64,000 nt of DNA from Aulostomus chinensis (GCA_037954235.1 JBBMOA010000016.1:20366383-20430382); one strand, 5' to 3'. Positions 25,216 to 38,204 are shown, counted from the stretch's first letter. A program made the numbers and translations. The notes: generated by a model from the sequence alone, not told the origin.

Positions 25216-25989
25216 TTTTTAAAGACACTGGGATGCTGTCACTGTGGCAAGGTTCTGGAGATTTGGAAGTAGTCCATGAAAGAGAGGATATATACTCTAT
25301 GAATCTTGCAACTTGTTACTCTGGTTTAAAAAGCAGTCAGTGCATTAAAAATATTAGTAATACTAGAGGGGCAACTAGGGAGGGCAGACCCCGCCAAGGT
25401 CCATGTAATATTTCCTGAGAAATTAATGAAAATGTCCAGAGACAAGAGTCACTATGTGTTTGTAATACAAGTAATACATGATGAATCAATGTGTTGTAAC
25501 AATAACACGAGTTCAAATAGAAGTTGGATTAACAGAAATATCACTCAAGTGACACCACCAACATCGGAGAAGCAGTCTGATCTAGCTGATCTTTATCAGC
25601 AGGGTGGCTTCTAAGCCACCTGAAAATCCGGACCCTGGTCATAGTGAAGTGTTTTGTGCCAAATAAGACATATCTTCTTGCAAACTCGCAAAATAAACAC
25701 ATTTAGATGAGTAAACATGGTGGTTGTTAGGATGAGTTAAACAGAGCTGCTGTTTCTTTGTCCACTCTATCCTCTGAACATTCTGTCAATTCAACTCTTA
25801 TTGATTCGGATCTGCTCCAAAATGTGATTGGTTCTCCTTCTTTGGCGCATATCCCATCCCTCCATTTTAGTCAATTGTTCAACAAGATGGTGTATTCTGA
25901 AATATTCATTCCTGTGGCAGCCATGGTGCATCGTCAATTTCCTTAATTTTGTTAATTTAAAGTTTTTAATATTTCCTACATACCCCCAT

Positions 25990-26500
25990 ACATGTTGTGC
26001 ACTGGGCAGGCAAGGGTGTTAATCGTGGTGTTAGGATGAGGATACGACTTCCTGTGTGTAGTTCGAGACACCTTGATGTGGGCCTCTGGGGTGACTGTGC
26101 ATTTTTGGTTAGCTGTGTTACTGTGGAGAGGCGTCTTGACATCCATCAAAAGACTTGAAACAGTCGTAACTGGACTTTTCATACTCAGATCTTTTTCAAA
26201 ACTCATAGTTGATGAAAGTCTCGGCCTGAATACATCTCCAAACTGACTTAACATCATAGTTATAGCGCCACCCAGCAGTGACATGAAGTCAGCCAGTTGT
26301 CACAAGCATCATTGGATTTGCATCAAAATTAGTCCTCACGTTATGTTCAGCAACATCAAGTATAGGATGTGTGTGTTTTCTAGAACCACCTAGTGGATGC
26401 ACCAAAGTGATGCATTTGTCTGCTCCTTCATACAAAATCCAAATATCAAGTTTTACATCCCTGTTGTTGTATGAACCAGCCACACACACCTATAGGTGCA
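25990..26500 (-). repeat. interspersed repeat with ggtggcgct boxes
   Basis: Read on the minus strand, the segment contains gggtggcgctataactatga followed by aggccgagactttcatcaac, and a second box ccactaggtggttct at 26382-26396. This layout (ggtggcgcta, then ...ttcaggc.g.gact.t.atca) is one I recognise from dispersed repeats of percomorph fish. No terminal structure was resolved. Confidence 0.5.
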
Positions 26501-27653
26501 GAGGTGCGAGGGGCTGCTCATCACTGCTTGCAGCTTTAATTTGGGCCTGTATATGGAAATGCCAGGTGACAAAAGTTTGCCTCGGCTCTGCTTTCTAATA
26601 TTTGATCCGAAAGGTTTTCATATCAGCACCAACTGACCAACATACACGTGCTCACAGACAGTGATGAATCTGAGAAAGGCTGATATCAGCTGCTAAAATC
26701 AACCATCTGATAAATGTCATAGACTGTAATTCTGAGGGAAGCAGCAGAATATGTTGCAGAATGGATGAGTGCAACACTCGTGATATACAAGTCTGTTAGT
26801 GGTCTGAACCTACAAGATTCTACAGAGGCAGTTGATCTTATCTGTCCGAGGCAGCTGCCATCATGCCATTACTGAGAGCAGCACCAACAACACAGCCATT
26901 ATATGCAGGGTGCATCTCTCCATGGTTAGGGTCAGTTCACCCTCTTTTTTTGATCATTCATCAAAGTGAATTTTCTTCAAAACTGACTTACAGTGCCATC
27001 AAAGCAGATTATCAAAGGAAATGATCAAGATTTAGTAATTAAATTGTGGTGTCAGCTGAGAATTAATCATTTAAAATGAAAGCATGTGTATTTCATCCTC
27101 CGGCACTCTACCAGCTGGAAGAAGCCTGGCAGAACAGTCTGATGACATTATGGGAAAGATGGTCTCCCAGCTCTTTCAATTATCCCTTTATTTTGACATA
27201 AATATCAGCCAGTCAAAATTTGTGTATTAAGACTGCTCATCTCTGTACCATTACATGACTAGCATGTGCTGAACTGCATTGTGGGTAATGTAGGCACTTG
27301 GTTTTGACAAGGAAGATAGAATATATGCAATAAAAATAATATAAATCTGTCTTGTTTTTCTTCAAACATCTTATAGTTTTTTTTTTTATTTTCCAGACTT
27401 CATAGTCACAGAACTGCAATTCCAAACAGGTGCAAATACTGTATAATATCAAATTAGTGAATTTTAGAGGATCGATTATCACTGGGAAGTAATGAATAGT
27501 TATTGATGGTTAATGTCTGCCTAAACCTCTTTATTTTGGATGACATGGCTATTTCCTCTATCTGCTGAAAGTTCAAATCAGAACAGAAAAGCTTAACATC
27601 AACAACAAAAATAGGTTTCCTCCATCTATGAAATCTTTTCATCAGTGTTCCAG

Positions 27654-27669
27654 CCACCAGGTGGTGCTG
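27654..27669 (+). promoter_or_regulatory. CTCF-like motif
   Basis: ccaccaggtggtgctg matches the CTCF core (CCASYAGRKGGC) at 11 of 12 positions, about 225 bp upstream of the exon at 27896. Match scored by eye. Confidence 0.35.
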
Positions 27670-27895
27670 TGACCCTCATGAACTAAATACCTTGAGGTCA
27701 AAGAAATCATCAGTGGAACTTTAACAGCTGTGAAACCACTAATGATGAATTTTTCCAGTTGATGGTTTTCAAAATAGTTTTTATTCCAATTTGGGACAAT
27801 TTGGACTCAATGTCTGGTGCATTCAGGCTGGCTGCAACAGGTCGCGATAGTGGTTCAGCACATTCTGACTGACAGGCGTTTGTCATGTTTTGCAG

Positions 27896-27980
27896 GATCA
27901 CTGACCAGCGGTTTGAGAGGGTGCCATATTTCATCTTTGGGGATTTCAACTTCAGATTGGATTCGAAACAGGTTATTGAG
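27896..27980 (+). CDS. inpp5a: inpp5a catalytic-motif exon (FGDFNFRLDSK)
   Basis: The 85-nt exon has acceptor catgttttgcag and donor attgag/gtgagt. It encodes ITDQRFERVPYFIFGDFNFR, then LDSKQVIE, after completing an Arg codon. FGDFNFRL is the first of the two signature motifs of the Mg2+-dependent 5-phosphatase family (general form WxGDxNxR, with F for W as usual in INPP5A). Its Asp and Asn belong to the catalytic and metal-binding centre, so intact GD.N indicates a catalytically competent protein. The exon is isolated between introns of 12.1 and 15.1 kb. A CTCF-like box sits about 225 bp upstream. Confidence 0.95.
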
Positions 27981-29457
27981 GTGAGTGTGTGTTTACGTTG
28001 TACTGAATGAGTTAGTGTTCAACATGCTTATTTTGTAGATCACTTAATGTCTGCAAAGTTGTGCAATAACACACTTTATACATGCAAGGTTATGTACTGT
28101 CATGATGTACTGTAGTGTGTGTGTGTCTGAGAAAGAGAGAGAGAGAGCAATATAGTAAAAGTGGTTTTAGTAGCCCACTGTCTCTTTAGAGTTATGACTC
28201 ATTAAACGCGTCGCTGTGGCTGTCCCAGCTGTGTTTGCCAACTGAGCCTGCAAGTGCATTGTTATGTTATGGTGCCATTCATTGCTCTTTCTCTCTCCCT
28301 TCCTCTCCTGCTCCCTCCCTCTGTCACCCCCCCCCCCCCTTCTCTTGGTGCAAATGAGGCCAATGAGAGCCAAGGTAGTGCAGTCATTCAGTATTCTCTA
28401 TGAGGAGATGGGGGTTTAGTGGCATAACAAGTCATAAAGGCCCACCACAGACAGTGGTGTCCTATGATAACAGAGTGGGAGAGCTACTTGTTGGTCGATC
28501 CTCTCCCTCCTCTTCAGCACAATGGCCCTCGAATCAGTGGGCCTGTTCAAGGTGTGGGCATTGTTCATTTCAACCAGAGCTCCATTCATGGGAGAAAGGA
28601 AGAGGAGGGAAAGCTTTCTGAATGGAGGGGTTTTGCTTAAATGACTTAGGAAGGACTTCACTCTGTGTGGCACACAAGAAGAACCCTTTTGTAATTCAGC
28701 CATCCGGCCACTAGGGGGGCAGTAACCCACCAGAATGGCCAGGCAAGTGGAATAAACGTCACATGTTTTTACTTTGCAATACATCAGGGGGCATTGATTG
28801 ATCACCTCAAAGTTTGTGCAGGACATTTGATTTAGGTTTGGTAATTGTGTTACATTAACTCACAGATCATGTGAACATTTGTTGCTTTAGAGATAATAAA
28901 TCCAAGTACAAGATCCACAACAGCAGATGTGCAAACACTGGGACCATTGAGAAGTTGACGATTGCAATTAAATGTCACCTGGTGCACATTTAGGTTGCCA
29001 CAGTGATACTTATTCACTGATAGACAGCTTTCTATCTTATCAGCATTGTTGTGATGTGTGATGAAGACTCTCTCTCCTACACACTTGCATATTGAAAATA
29101 TTACTGGGGTTCATAGGATAAAATGTGAATTCAGTGAAAAATCGGCAGTATGGATACATTAAACTAAAAAGAACGCATCCAATCAAACAAAGTCAGAGGA
29201 TTTAATTGTCCTGTGTGCCTAATCTAGATAACTCTCTCCTCATGTTTTCTGTCTTGTCCTCGCTGCTCTGTGGTAGGTAAGCGCTCACCCACTCCATGTC
29301 TCTACCACTCTGAAATGCTGTTTGAGTGCAGTAGGGGTCACGACCCCTTTTCCAGGGATGTGTTAGGCTTGCATCCATGTGTCCATCTCTGCCCCCCCTC
29401 CCCTCGACACAGCTCTTTTCTTATGCACCTTGGCCCCCATTCACATCCAGAGTGAAT

Positions 29458-29458
<1 letters not shown>

Positions 29459-29527
<69 letters not shown>

Positions 29528-29533
29528 GCACAA
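29459..29533 (+). repeat. (CA)n with central CGCGCG
   Basis: CA units interrupted by cgcgcg, alternating purine-pyrimidine throughout. Confidence 0.97.
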
Positions 29534-29636
29534 ACCAATTTGTTAGGCCAAATGAATCTGATTGATTCACCCTGTTGTAAGGGGTATGGTAGTAAGGCAG
29601 GGGGCTTTTTACACTCAGGAAGTTGAGGGCTAAAGG

Positions 29637-29663
29637 ACACACACACACACACACACACACACA
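29637..29663 (+). repeat. (CA)n microsatellite
   Basis: About 13 units. Confidence 0.96.
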
Positions 29664-32029
29664 ACCACACACCACACAGATATTTTCCGTCGAAGTTAAC
29701 GGTTCCTCAAACCTACCGACAATTTAGAGTGGGTGACCAAAAAGGCTGATGATGTCATCTACCTGTCGTTAAAGGGGCAGTGCTGTCTGTGATTTTACAG
29801 GCGTGTGTTGTGACAGGGTGAGCTGTGATGTCACCGATAAACAAATGGGTTGCAACCTTGGTGCGGGTTGTAACTCACTGCTGGGAGGCCGTTTTAAGCC
29901 CTTTAATGACAATTAATGTCAACAGGACAATTAGTGCACATCCAGCGAAGTGTTTAACTGTAGATGGGCTGGTGGTGGATCGATGGTCCATACTTATCTG
30001 AAGATTGATTCAGGCACAGAGAGGCTGGCTCTCATTCTCACTGTCTATGAGTCTCATTTCTCTCCTGTCTCACTATTCTTTCTTAACATCCACTTGATAG
30101 GAAATAGCTGTGCAGGTGGATGAGATAATTGCAAAATTATGCTCCTTGATTTCCGATTTGTTGAACACCCAAGACAACCCTGGAGCACTCATGTGTATCT
30201 TCAGGCCCCGCTTTGAGAATCACTGGGTCAGAAAATACTCCAGTACATTTCTCTACAGCTGCACGCTACACCACTTCTCTTCTTCCCCATCTCTGGTTCA
30301 TTGTGGTTGACTGGACTGTGGACAACTATTAGCCACTCCCCTGGTACCCATCCTCCCTTGTGGGTGGGTGAATGGGACAGGGGGGGATTTTAGGATGTAT
30401 CCATGTGTGTACAGAAAAGGAGGTGGGCTTGGAAAGGGGTGGGTTTGTTATTGTCACAGGGCAAATTCCAGGTGGCAAATTCCAGGCATGCTTGTGCGGC
30501 AGGATCAGTAACCAAAGGCCTACGGCAGCCCCCCCGTCCCGTCCAGCCTGGGCAACCCCATTAATTGTGTCCGACAGAGGGAATTGGTTTCAATTGACCT
30601 CCATTCAGCGGCCCTTTGACTGGCAGACAAAGGACACAGCCACGTGGAGACTAATGTTAGGGCTGAGCAGCCTGGAGGTGGTCCAGTCCCCACCAACCCT
30701 CCTCTCCCATGAGTCTGATCACGCTTTGGCTTGATCGCGCTTTGCATCGATGCTGATGAAATGAGCAGGAAGGGTTTTGGACATGAGTATGGCGATCAGA
30801 TACTTTGCCGTGTACTTGTTGATGTGCCACCTGGGATTTCTTTTCAATTTGGCATAGAATGCAGCTTACGTCGCCCCAGACTGGAGACGGTTGATAATCA
30901 AATCAAATCCTAACACTAAGTAACTCAGACCTAATATTGCAGTTTTTGAGGTCACAAATACCTGTTAGGCATTTGGCATCCTAGAGGTCACCTGTGTGCT
31001 GAGTGCAAACCTGTAAAGTCGGACCTGGAAGGGATTATACTGAATTACACTCCTGGGAAGGCTGCTTAAATGCAGTGGAGCTGGTAGCTGGTTTTGCTCT
31101 CCAGCATTATTTCCTTGAACCCGTCATGTTTACATTCCAGTGAGGCATGCATGAATAAGCAAGTTTGACATACAATCGGCTACATAACAATGCCAACATA
31201 TGTTTGATTCACATTTGTATGTCAATAAAGTTAACAAAGAAGACATAATATTCCCAAAAAGTTGAATTTTACAATACTGGCTCTGGTTAATTGCATAGAA
31301 TTTACACCCCTAGTTCTTGATCAGTGGAGTTTTTACATTATTGTGTAGGCTAGGACATCTCTGGATCACTACAATATTCATCTTAAATGGTATTTTTACA
31401 CATAATAAGCTATTAAGAAAACATGCACCTTCCTGCAATTGGAATATTACATCAGCCATGCTGCAATTTTGATTAAAATGTATGTGCTGGTGCAGCACTA
31501 CTTTCTGAAATTTGCAGTTGCAGCATCTGGAATCAGCATTTACCATCGTCTTTTTTTCTTTTCATCAACATCACTTCCAGTTACAGTTTTTTGTTTGTTT
31601 TTAAACCAGTTCACATCCTCAGACAAAATTGTTATGAGTGGAGGTAATCAAAAGTTCAGGTGGAGCGGGATGGTGAATGTTTCAGAGCAGGTGACACTAG
31701 TTAAATATTCAGCCGAGTCTGACATGAGATGACCCTTATGGGGCATCACTATGTATTATGTTTGAACTGTAGCAGCAGTGAGGTTAAGACAGCAGTCCCA
31801 TAATAACCTCGCATGTTTACACTTCCTTATCAAAGCTTAACAGTGTCATGAAGGCAGGTCATTTAACCCTTGTTGACCCATTCAGACAAACAAACAGACG
31901 TTTTATATGGATCCTTGTCAGTGCGGTATACCATGTACTGTAGTGTGTGTGTGTGTGTGTGGTTGTCCCTCGAGGTGGCCAGTGGTCGTGAATCAGCTGT
32001 GTCGATGACAGGCTCAGGGCTTCGTGCCT

Positions 32030-32460
32030 GGTCTCCTAGTATATTTAAAATCCCTCCTAATTAAACTTAATAGAATGTAAATTTAATATCTGCAGAGATT
32101 GTGTGCCGCTGGCCAGCCTGCTCTAATTTAAGGATTGATAGAGGCCAGCGGGAAGGTTAATTGCTGACTTGATCTACTGTCCCTGTGACATGGCTTGGTG
32201 CTGTTTTAATTGGGCCTGATCTGCTGCTACATGGATAGATTTCATTAGGCTAGCTGGCCTCCAACAGACTGCAGAGTTTTGAATTAGCACCCCCTGTCTG
32301 CGTCTGCTTGAATTGCAGAGGGCTGGACCAGGCATCAATCTTCTGTCCTTTGTCCTGTGTCCTTTCTCTCGCTTGAGCAGCATGAAATTAAAGGTGGGGC
32401 CCTTGACTATCCTCTCTCCTAATGAATGCTGTAAAATGCTCAGTAATGACAGACCAGCAT
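32030..32460. promoter_or_regulatory. candidate conserved non-coding element
   Basis: Contains cctaattaaacttaatag, ggttaattgctg, ttttaattgggcc, tttcattagg, gaattagcacc and cctaatgaatg in about 430 bp of repeat-free sequence. Function is inferred. Confidence 0.3.
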
Positions 32461-32794
32461 GATAGATCATTCATTTTTCACACTGTGAAGTTACTCAAGG
32501 CACACGCTCGTGACAGTGGAGATCTACAAGCCACTTTTTGGGAGAATTCATATGTCCAAGATAAATCTTGATGAATTCCATGTTTCATGGAAGGGATTAT
32601 TGCTGTATTTGTACATGCAGCCTTCCTGTTGTTGTGCAAATACATTCTTTTACTCATACATGCTAAATGCTATTGCTTTGATCCAATGTGTAAAACCCTT
32701 TTATTTATAATTGGTACGGTAAGCGTCAGAGTAGAAGTCATGGGCAGAATTGCAGATTGCAGACCTACAGTTTCAGTGTTGCCCCTTTAGTTGC

Positions 32795-33025
32795 AACCAA
32801 CATGAGTTAATTACATAGTTGATGGCCGTTGTCCTGTCTGCTGAACCTAGTCTGGGTAAATAATTTGCACCAGTAAAGGGTAAACAATTTTCCCTTTTTA
32901 GCCCGACTTTGACTAGCATGTGTGTATCTTGCCAGCTATAAATCAAAAGGCGGCCAGTGTAATTAAGTGTACACTACATTAGTCAGGCTAATTAATTTTG
33001 GGGGCCATCCATCCATTAACCAGCG
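32795..33025. promoter_or_regulatory. candidate conserved non-coding element
   Basis: Contains gagttaattacatag (32805-32819), gtgtaattaagtgtac (32958-32973) and ggctaattaattttg (32987-33000), plus ggtaaataatttgc. Three TAATTA-type sites lie within 200 bp. Confidence 0.3.
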
Positions 33026-34319
33026 GGCCAGCACTGATTGGGCCTCTGTTCTATGGAACCCCTGACGCTAGGGACTTGGCTTCCCTCAGCTTTTCTGATA
33101 CCCTCATGCATTTACACAGTCACACACCAGCTCTCATATATTCAGACTGAAAGGGGATCCTTATTAAATTATTTATGTTGGTTATTATATTACAGTACTG
33201 CAAGTAGTATTAAGTTTATCTTTTTATTTAGTTCAAAATCCAGTACAAGCAATTAAGAAAGCCATATTTACTGAGGAAGTACTAGGAATGTTGTATTCAA
33301 TGATTGTGCGACCAGGCCTAGAAAAAATTATATTTGCAAATCCTTTACAGGGTTTGTTATATACTTAATCAGTTTAAGACAACCAACCTGACACTATCTC
33401 AATTGTCCTCCTGCACTTAACTCCACCCATTTACTGCACTATGTAAGTTTAAACAGGGTTATTAGCACCTGCTGTTTGACCCATGCCTGTTTATGGCCTT
33501 CGAGGTGCAGCTTGCAGTGATGATGTTTCTTTACAATACGATAAAGGCATATTATCTGCCTAGAATAGTCCAATCTATCACAATGAGGGCCCATTATATC
33601 ACAGATAACCCATCTGGATATAGAGGGAAGACTATTCCCTCTAGACAACAGCGCCTGTTCTCTCTCTATTCTCTGTTTGCTTTTGATGCTAATGAATACG
33701 GCGCTGAAGACAGGGGGGAAAAAAGAGTTCAGCTATGAGGGCGTAACTTGAGCAATGCAGCTTTGATGGAAGCGATGTCCATATCATTAAAACGCTGGCA
33801 AATGAAGAACAAGCAGTGGCTTCTGTTAGTCCTGCTCATTAACAACAGGCCGTTTGAGCCCGGCTCCAGCCATCCTATTGCCATTGTGTGCTTGGAGGAG
33901 GGGGCCGTTGTGACTGGCAGCTGGGAACACCATGCCAACAGCGCGATGGCGTGATCAGCCAAGCCAAGGATGAGAGCAGAGCCTGGCACTAACAGGGCCT
34001 GAGAGGGAGGGTAGCCTTGTAGGCCCCTGGGGTTGGCCCCGGTCAGGGTTGTAACCTAACTTATCCCTCTATTGTTGACAAGTGCTGTCTTCTCCAGCTG
34101 GAGCCAATGAAGAGATCTGTCTTTTAACTTGCTGTGCTGCTGGCATACCGTCACCCCGAAATATTTTAGTATTCATTTTAAAGAAAGTCAAAGGAGAGGA
34201 TGGAAAATTAAATATTAGCAGTAACAAAGCTTTGAAGCACAACTTTGACCCCCAGACATATTCTTTTAATACTTGATTTCAATATTTCTCTTTTCAAAGG
34301 AATACCAAGTTAAAATTTG

Positions 34320-34880
34320 AGGGCGGATTAGTTGTAGTGCCACATGGTGGCAACAGGAAATGTCATGTTTTTGTTACATTTTTATGTTCTACTGAATCAA
34401 CAAGATCCATCTTAGATTTGACGAGAAACACTGGAAGAACATTATTATGGATGTGTTTTTGTTGTACAGCAAGCTCATGGCAAGGCAGCCACAATTTTGC
34501 CATAGAACAGAAAACATGTTTCACGACACTCCCAACTGATTAAGACTGCAAACAGAATTTGTCGTAGTACCGCCTACAGTAGTGGTTACAGGAAGTAAAC
34601 CTGATGGAACAAACATCATTTAATTGATGTCAAAATGACACTGTGTCTCTTTGCGATTTAAAACATGATATACTGTAAGTGTGTGTTATGGAGCGCCACC
34701 TAGTGCATGCAGAAAATATTTTTTGCAACATGACGCATGCAACTGATCCTGCATGCAGACTAATAAAGGAGCTGACCTTCATGCAGACATTCAAATATGA
34801 TCAAGTCTTAACACCCTCCTGCTGTACGGGACAGCCACATACTCTGTCGTGCCCTCTAGTTTTATTCTGCCAAATTACGT
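34320..34880 (+). repeat. probable interspersed repeat region with gccac(c/a)t.gtgg boxes
   Basis: Three similar boxes lie at intervals: gtgccacatggtggcaacagg (near 34337), agtaccgcctacagtagtgg (near 34567) and gagcgccacctagtgcatgc (34691-34710), each followed by AT-rich text with recurring 'aacaggaa/acaggaagt'. This suggests internally repeated units related to the element at 25990-26500. It needs a repeat-library search. Confidence 0.4.
34691..34706 (-). promoter_or_regulatory. CTCF-like motif inside an interspersed repeat
   Basis: The minus strand reads gcactaggtggcgctc, 11 of 12 core positions. It lies in the probable repeat region 34320-34880. Confidence 0.35.
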
Positions 34881-35100
34881 CATGCTTCAAACCCATAGTG
34901 TAAAAGGAATTAAGGAATTGTATGAGGTATCAGATTCATAAATAGCTGTTTTCTATAAAATCTTTAGTTCTATATTTGTCAGTCTTTATCCACTTATTTA
35001 TGAATTTTGCATCAATCAGCTTAGCCTGTTAGTAATCCTCATATAAATATACTTTAATAGATTTTGACAAGGATTTTTGTTATTTTAATAATTTTCATGT

Positions 35101-35176
35101 GTTGACAGGTGTTTCATGCGTTCACAGGTGTTTCATGTGTTCATAGGTGTTTCATATGTTCTCAGGTGTTTCTGAC
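35101..35176 (+). repeat. minisatellite, 19 bp x 4
   Basis: The units are gttgacaggtgtttcatgc, gttcacaggtgtttcatgt, gttcataggtgtttcatat and gttctcaggtgtttctgac, at 35101, 35120, 35139 and 35158. The aggtgttt core is invariant. A partial unit (tcatgt) precedes the array. Confidence 0.95.
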
Positions 35177-36677
35177 AATTTATAGTTGAGAAAATTTGTC
35201 TCAAAAGCACAGAAAGTTCATTGTAAATTAATGTTAAAGAAAATGTGTGTGAACACACATGCAAGGAGATTTGAAGCAGACAGTAGGCTTATTATGTGTC
35301 AAAATACCGCAGAAAGTTATACATTTTCCTTGTGATACTGGGCATTGTCTTCATTGATAATGATTCTGTCCTGTGGTTCTCACAACCTCTAAATTTGAAA
35401 TTTAATCCCATAATCAGTAAAGGAGGAGTTTGTCTACCTGAGCCCACCCAAGTAGAGTCTATATATGGGAAACCCTGCCTTTACTTTTCATGGGTAATCA
35501 ACTTTTGCTCTTGCAGTCTTATTGATAATATATCTTTTCTTCTGTTTGTCAAAATGGACATTTGAAATCAAAGGGAGGAATAATGAAAATGTATTTAGCT
35601 TAGATGAAATGTGGGAGAAGCTGTGGTGGATAGTATACAGCTTGTATGTCAGTCAATTATTGACTAATGCAATCCCAAGCTTTGGAAAGCTCAGCGCAGT
35701 AATCGTCTTTTTCTTTATGCAGGATGGAGAGGATGCCAAGATAGCATGTGTTGACTCGGGGGGGTTGTGCTCAAACACCCCGTCTCTTTTGCTATTTTCT
35801 GCATTATAATCATTAGTGTTTGCTCTATGCATATGCAAAGGAGCCGTCTCTTTAAGAATGGCTGCACATGGCTGCCCACTCAACAAGTCAGTCACAGGTC
35901 CTATTGAAATCAGGCTGCACCTTTTAGCTGGTGGTATTTGTTGGTGTGAGTTCAAGCCTCTGAAAAAACTAAAGAAACATACTAACAGATGATGAATGAT
36001 ATTTAAACAAATGTTCAGGAAGCCATTGCCACAGTTGTTTGGATTACTGTAACAACTTTGCCCAGAGGTTTCCAAGTAGGCATTTTTATGGTCAGCAGCA
36101 GCAGAATGACTCTTTGTAGCTCAGCTGTAAAGCCCCCGTGTTGGCACTTTGGGCATTTAAACAGCTCTGCCCACTGACTTTAAAAGTCAGTGGGCTCTAT
36201 TCACATCCACTCACAAATATCCCATCATATTTAAGAGGGCCCATTATAGGCCACATTGAGAATTCATGAGCCTTTCTCTCCGTCCTCCTTGTGTGATTTA
36301 TCTGCGACGGCCATATTGCCGGGTCCTTTCAGAGAGAGTGCCTCCTGTTTTTGTCTTAGAGGAGGCCCAAAACAATGCATTTCAGGCCCATTTCTCCGAC
36401 AGGGCCTCCTCTTTTTGGGGGGCCGAGTGAGTCGGGGCTGGCCTAACATCTGTTTGTGTCCAGAGCCAGGCGGGACCGGAGCACAGTGTGCCTCAGTGGC
36501 CCCCTTCTCCTCTCCCTGGGGGTCTTTGTTCCCGATTTCATGCTATCAGAGCGGCAGCATGTTTTCCTGCGCAGAGCTGTCAGGAGCATAAAAGGCCCTG
36601 AGTGGGGTCACATCAAGAGGGATGGGCATGAAAAATTGGTAAAATGTATCACAAAGCCCACCCACTATATGGTTGCC

Positions 36678-36693
36678 TAGCGCCCTGTGGTGG
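36678..36693 (-). promoter_or_regulatory. CTCF-like motif
   Basis: The minus strand reads ccaccacagggcgcta, close to the consensus with one core mismatch. Confidence 0.35.
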
Positions 36694-37119
36694 AGTGTCA
36701 AGACCCCTCCTACCCGTATCTTCCTCTTTCCCCTTTCCTCGGCTGAATTACACCTCTCTCTCACCCTGGTGGACAAGCACATCATTTAGATGAAATGGTG
36801 CAAACAAATTAAAGGGTGGTGCTCCAAATGAATCAATGTTCCTTGTGTGTGAGAAGGGTTTTTTATGACTCACTGGGGTCTTCACCTCCTAGTGCACATG
36901 AGAAAGATAGCTGGTCACCTGCTTGCCTAAAAAAAGCCATCAACTGCTTTTGTAAGCCAAAAGGTTTCCAGAGAGAAGACAAAACAATACAGTCTAGACG
37001 TAAACATCAGTATTAGGCGGTGCTGGATGATGGATTAAATTTAAAATGTCCACCGAAAAAGAATTTGCATATTTGCTGTTCATCTTGATAGTGCTAACCA
37101 AGCGCAAGCACATCTCGCA

Positions 37120-37420
37120 TGAGATAGAATCAGATGTTCATTAATTGTTCCATCCTGATCTTTATCGAATACCAGAGTAATGAACTCTGCGGACTCTGTA
37201 TTCCTATTGGACAGTCACTAATCACCAATCACTGATTGGCTCTTCGATATCCTGTAATTGACTCAGCAACAACAGATTACCTCACTATCTGTTTCCTTTA
37301 ATTGATTCTCAGCAAGAGCTACGGCGGAATCGGTAAATTAAATGAGAGTGCAATGTTTTTAGGTGCTTAGTAAGTGTTTATACTCCATCAATAGCGCTTC
37401 TGCTGGCTATATTTAAACAT
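37120..37420. promoter_or_regulatory. candidate regulatory element with triple CCAAT
   Basis: cctattgg (37203-37210) and the inverted pair ccaatc-act-gattgg (37225-37239) give three CCAAT words in 37 bp. TAAT-type words (cattaattgttcc, ctaatcacc, tttaattgattc, taaattaaatg) surround them. Confidence 0.3.
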
Positions 37421-38114
37421 GCCTCAAAGATCGTGTCACAGTCAGACATGAATTTGTTTTCTCATTAACACGACAAATGTTCTCTTTAAGTCTGAGTGTT
37501 AAAAAGAAAACACGAATGCTGCTCCTTCAGATCACAAAGCTCTCTTTTCAGAAACATTACAAATGCAGCTAACAACATTCAAATGAATGCCACATTAAGG
37601 TGGCCATTCAGTAATCTGAGCCTGTATGGCCTTATTGAGAGCTTCGGGTACGTTAAACAGTCTTGCAGACATCTGCCGCGGTTGGTTTCAAAGTGCTGAC
37701 TAAAAGTGGCAGGGGAGGTATCTCCGATTAAATCTCTCATTAGGTTTTCTTTGTACAGGTGGCAGTAATGTGTCAAGAGCCCGGTCTGAGACAATGTCGC
37801 CCTCTTACTGGGACTAATACGCTTCAGGAGAACCCACCCTCCTTTTACTGCCACTACTTTACACAGAGACACAGTCACAATGAAGCATCTGGTGGCCTTT
37901 TCCTGTGTAGAAGGCTTTTTTGCATGGCTATTGTGTCACTTAGTGTGCATGTGTGAGAGAGATCAGAAAGCTTACTGCATTTCTGGTTCTTTGATTGTCT
38001 CATAGGACATGACTCAATGTGTGTGTTTCTAAAAATGTAAGTCTTTCCTTAAAATGGTCAGATATAATTTTAGAATACTTGCTCCCAGCTTTCGGTTTGC
38101 ATTTGGGTGGGTGG

Positions 38115-38118
<4 letters not shown>

Positions 38119-38200
<82 letters not shown>
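38119..38200 (+). repeat. (GT)41 microsatellite
   Basis: 82 bp of uninterrupted GT. Confidence 0.98.

Positions 38201-38204
<4 letters not shown>

Noticed and set aside
31164..31225. Short inverted repeat tgacatacaa / ttgtatgtca
   Set aside because: 10-11-bp arms 50 bp apart in AT-rich DNA; could be chance.
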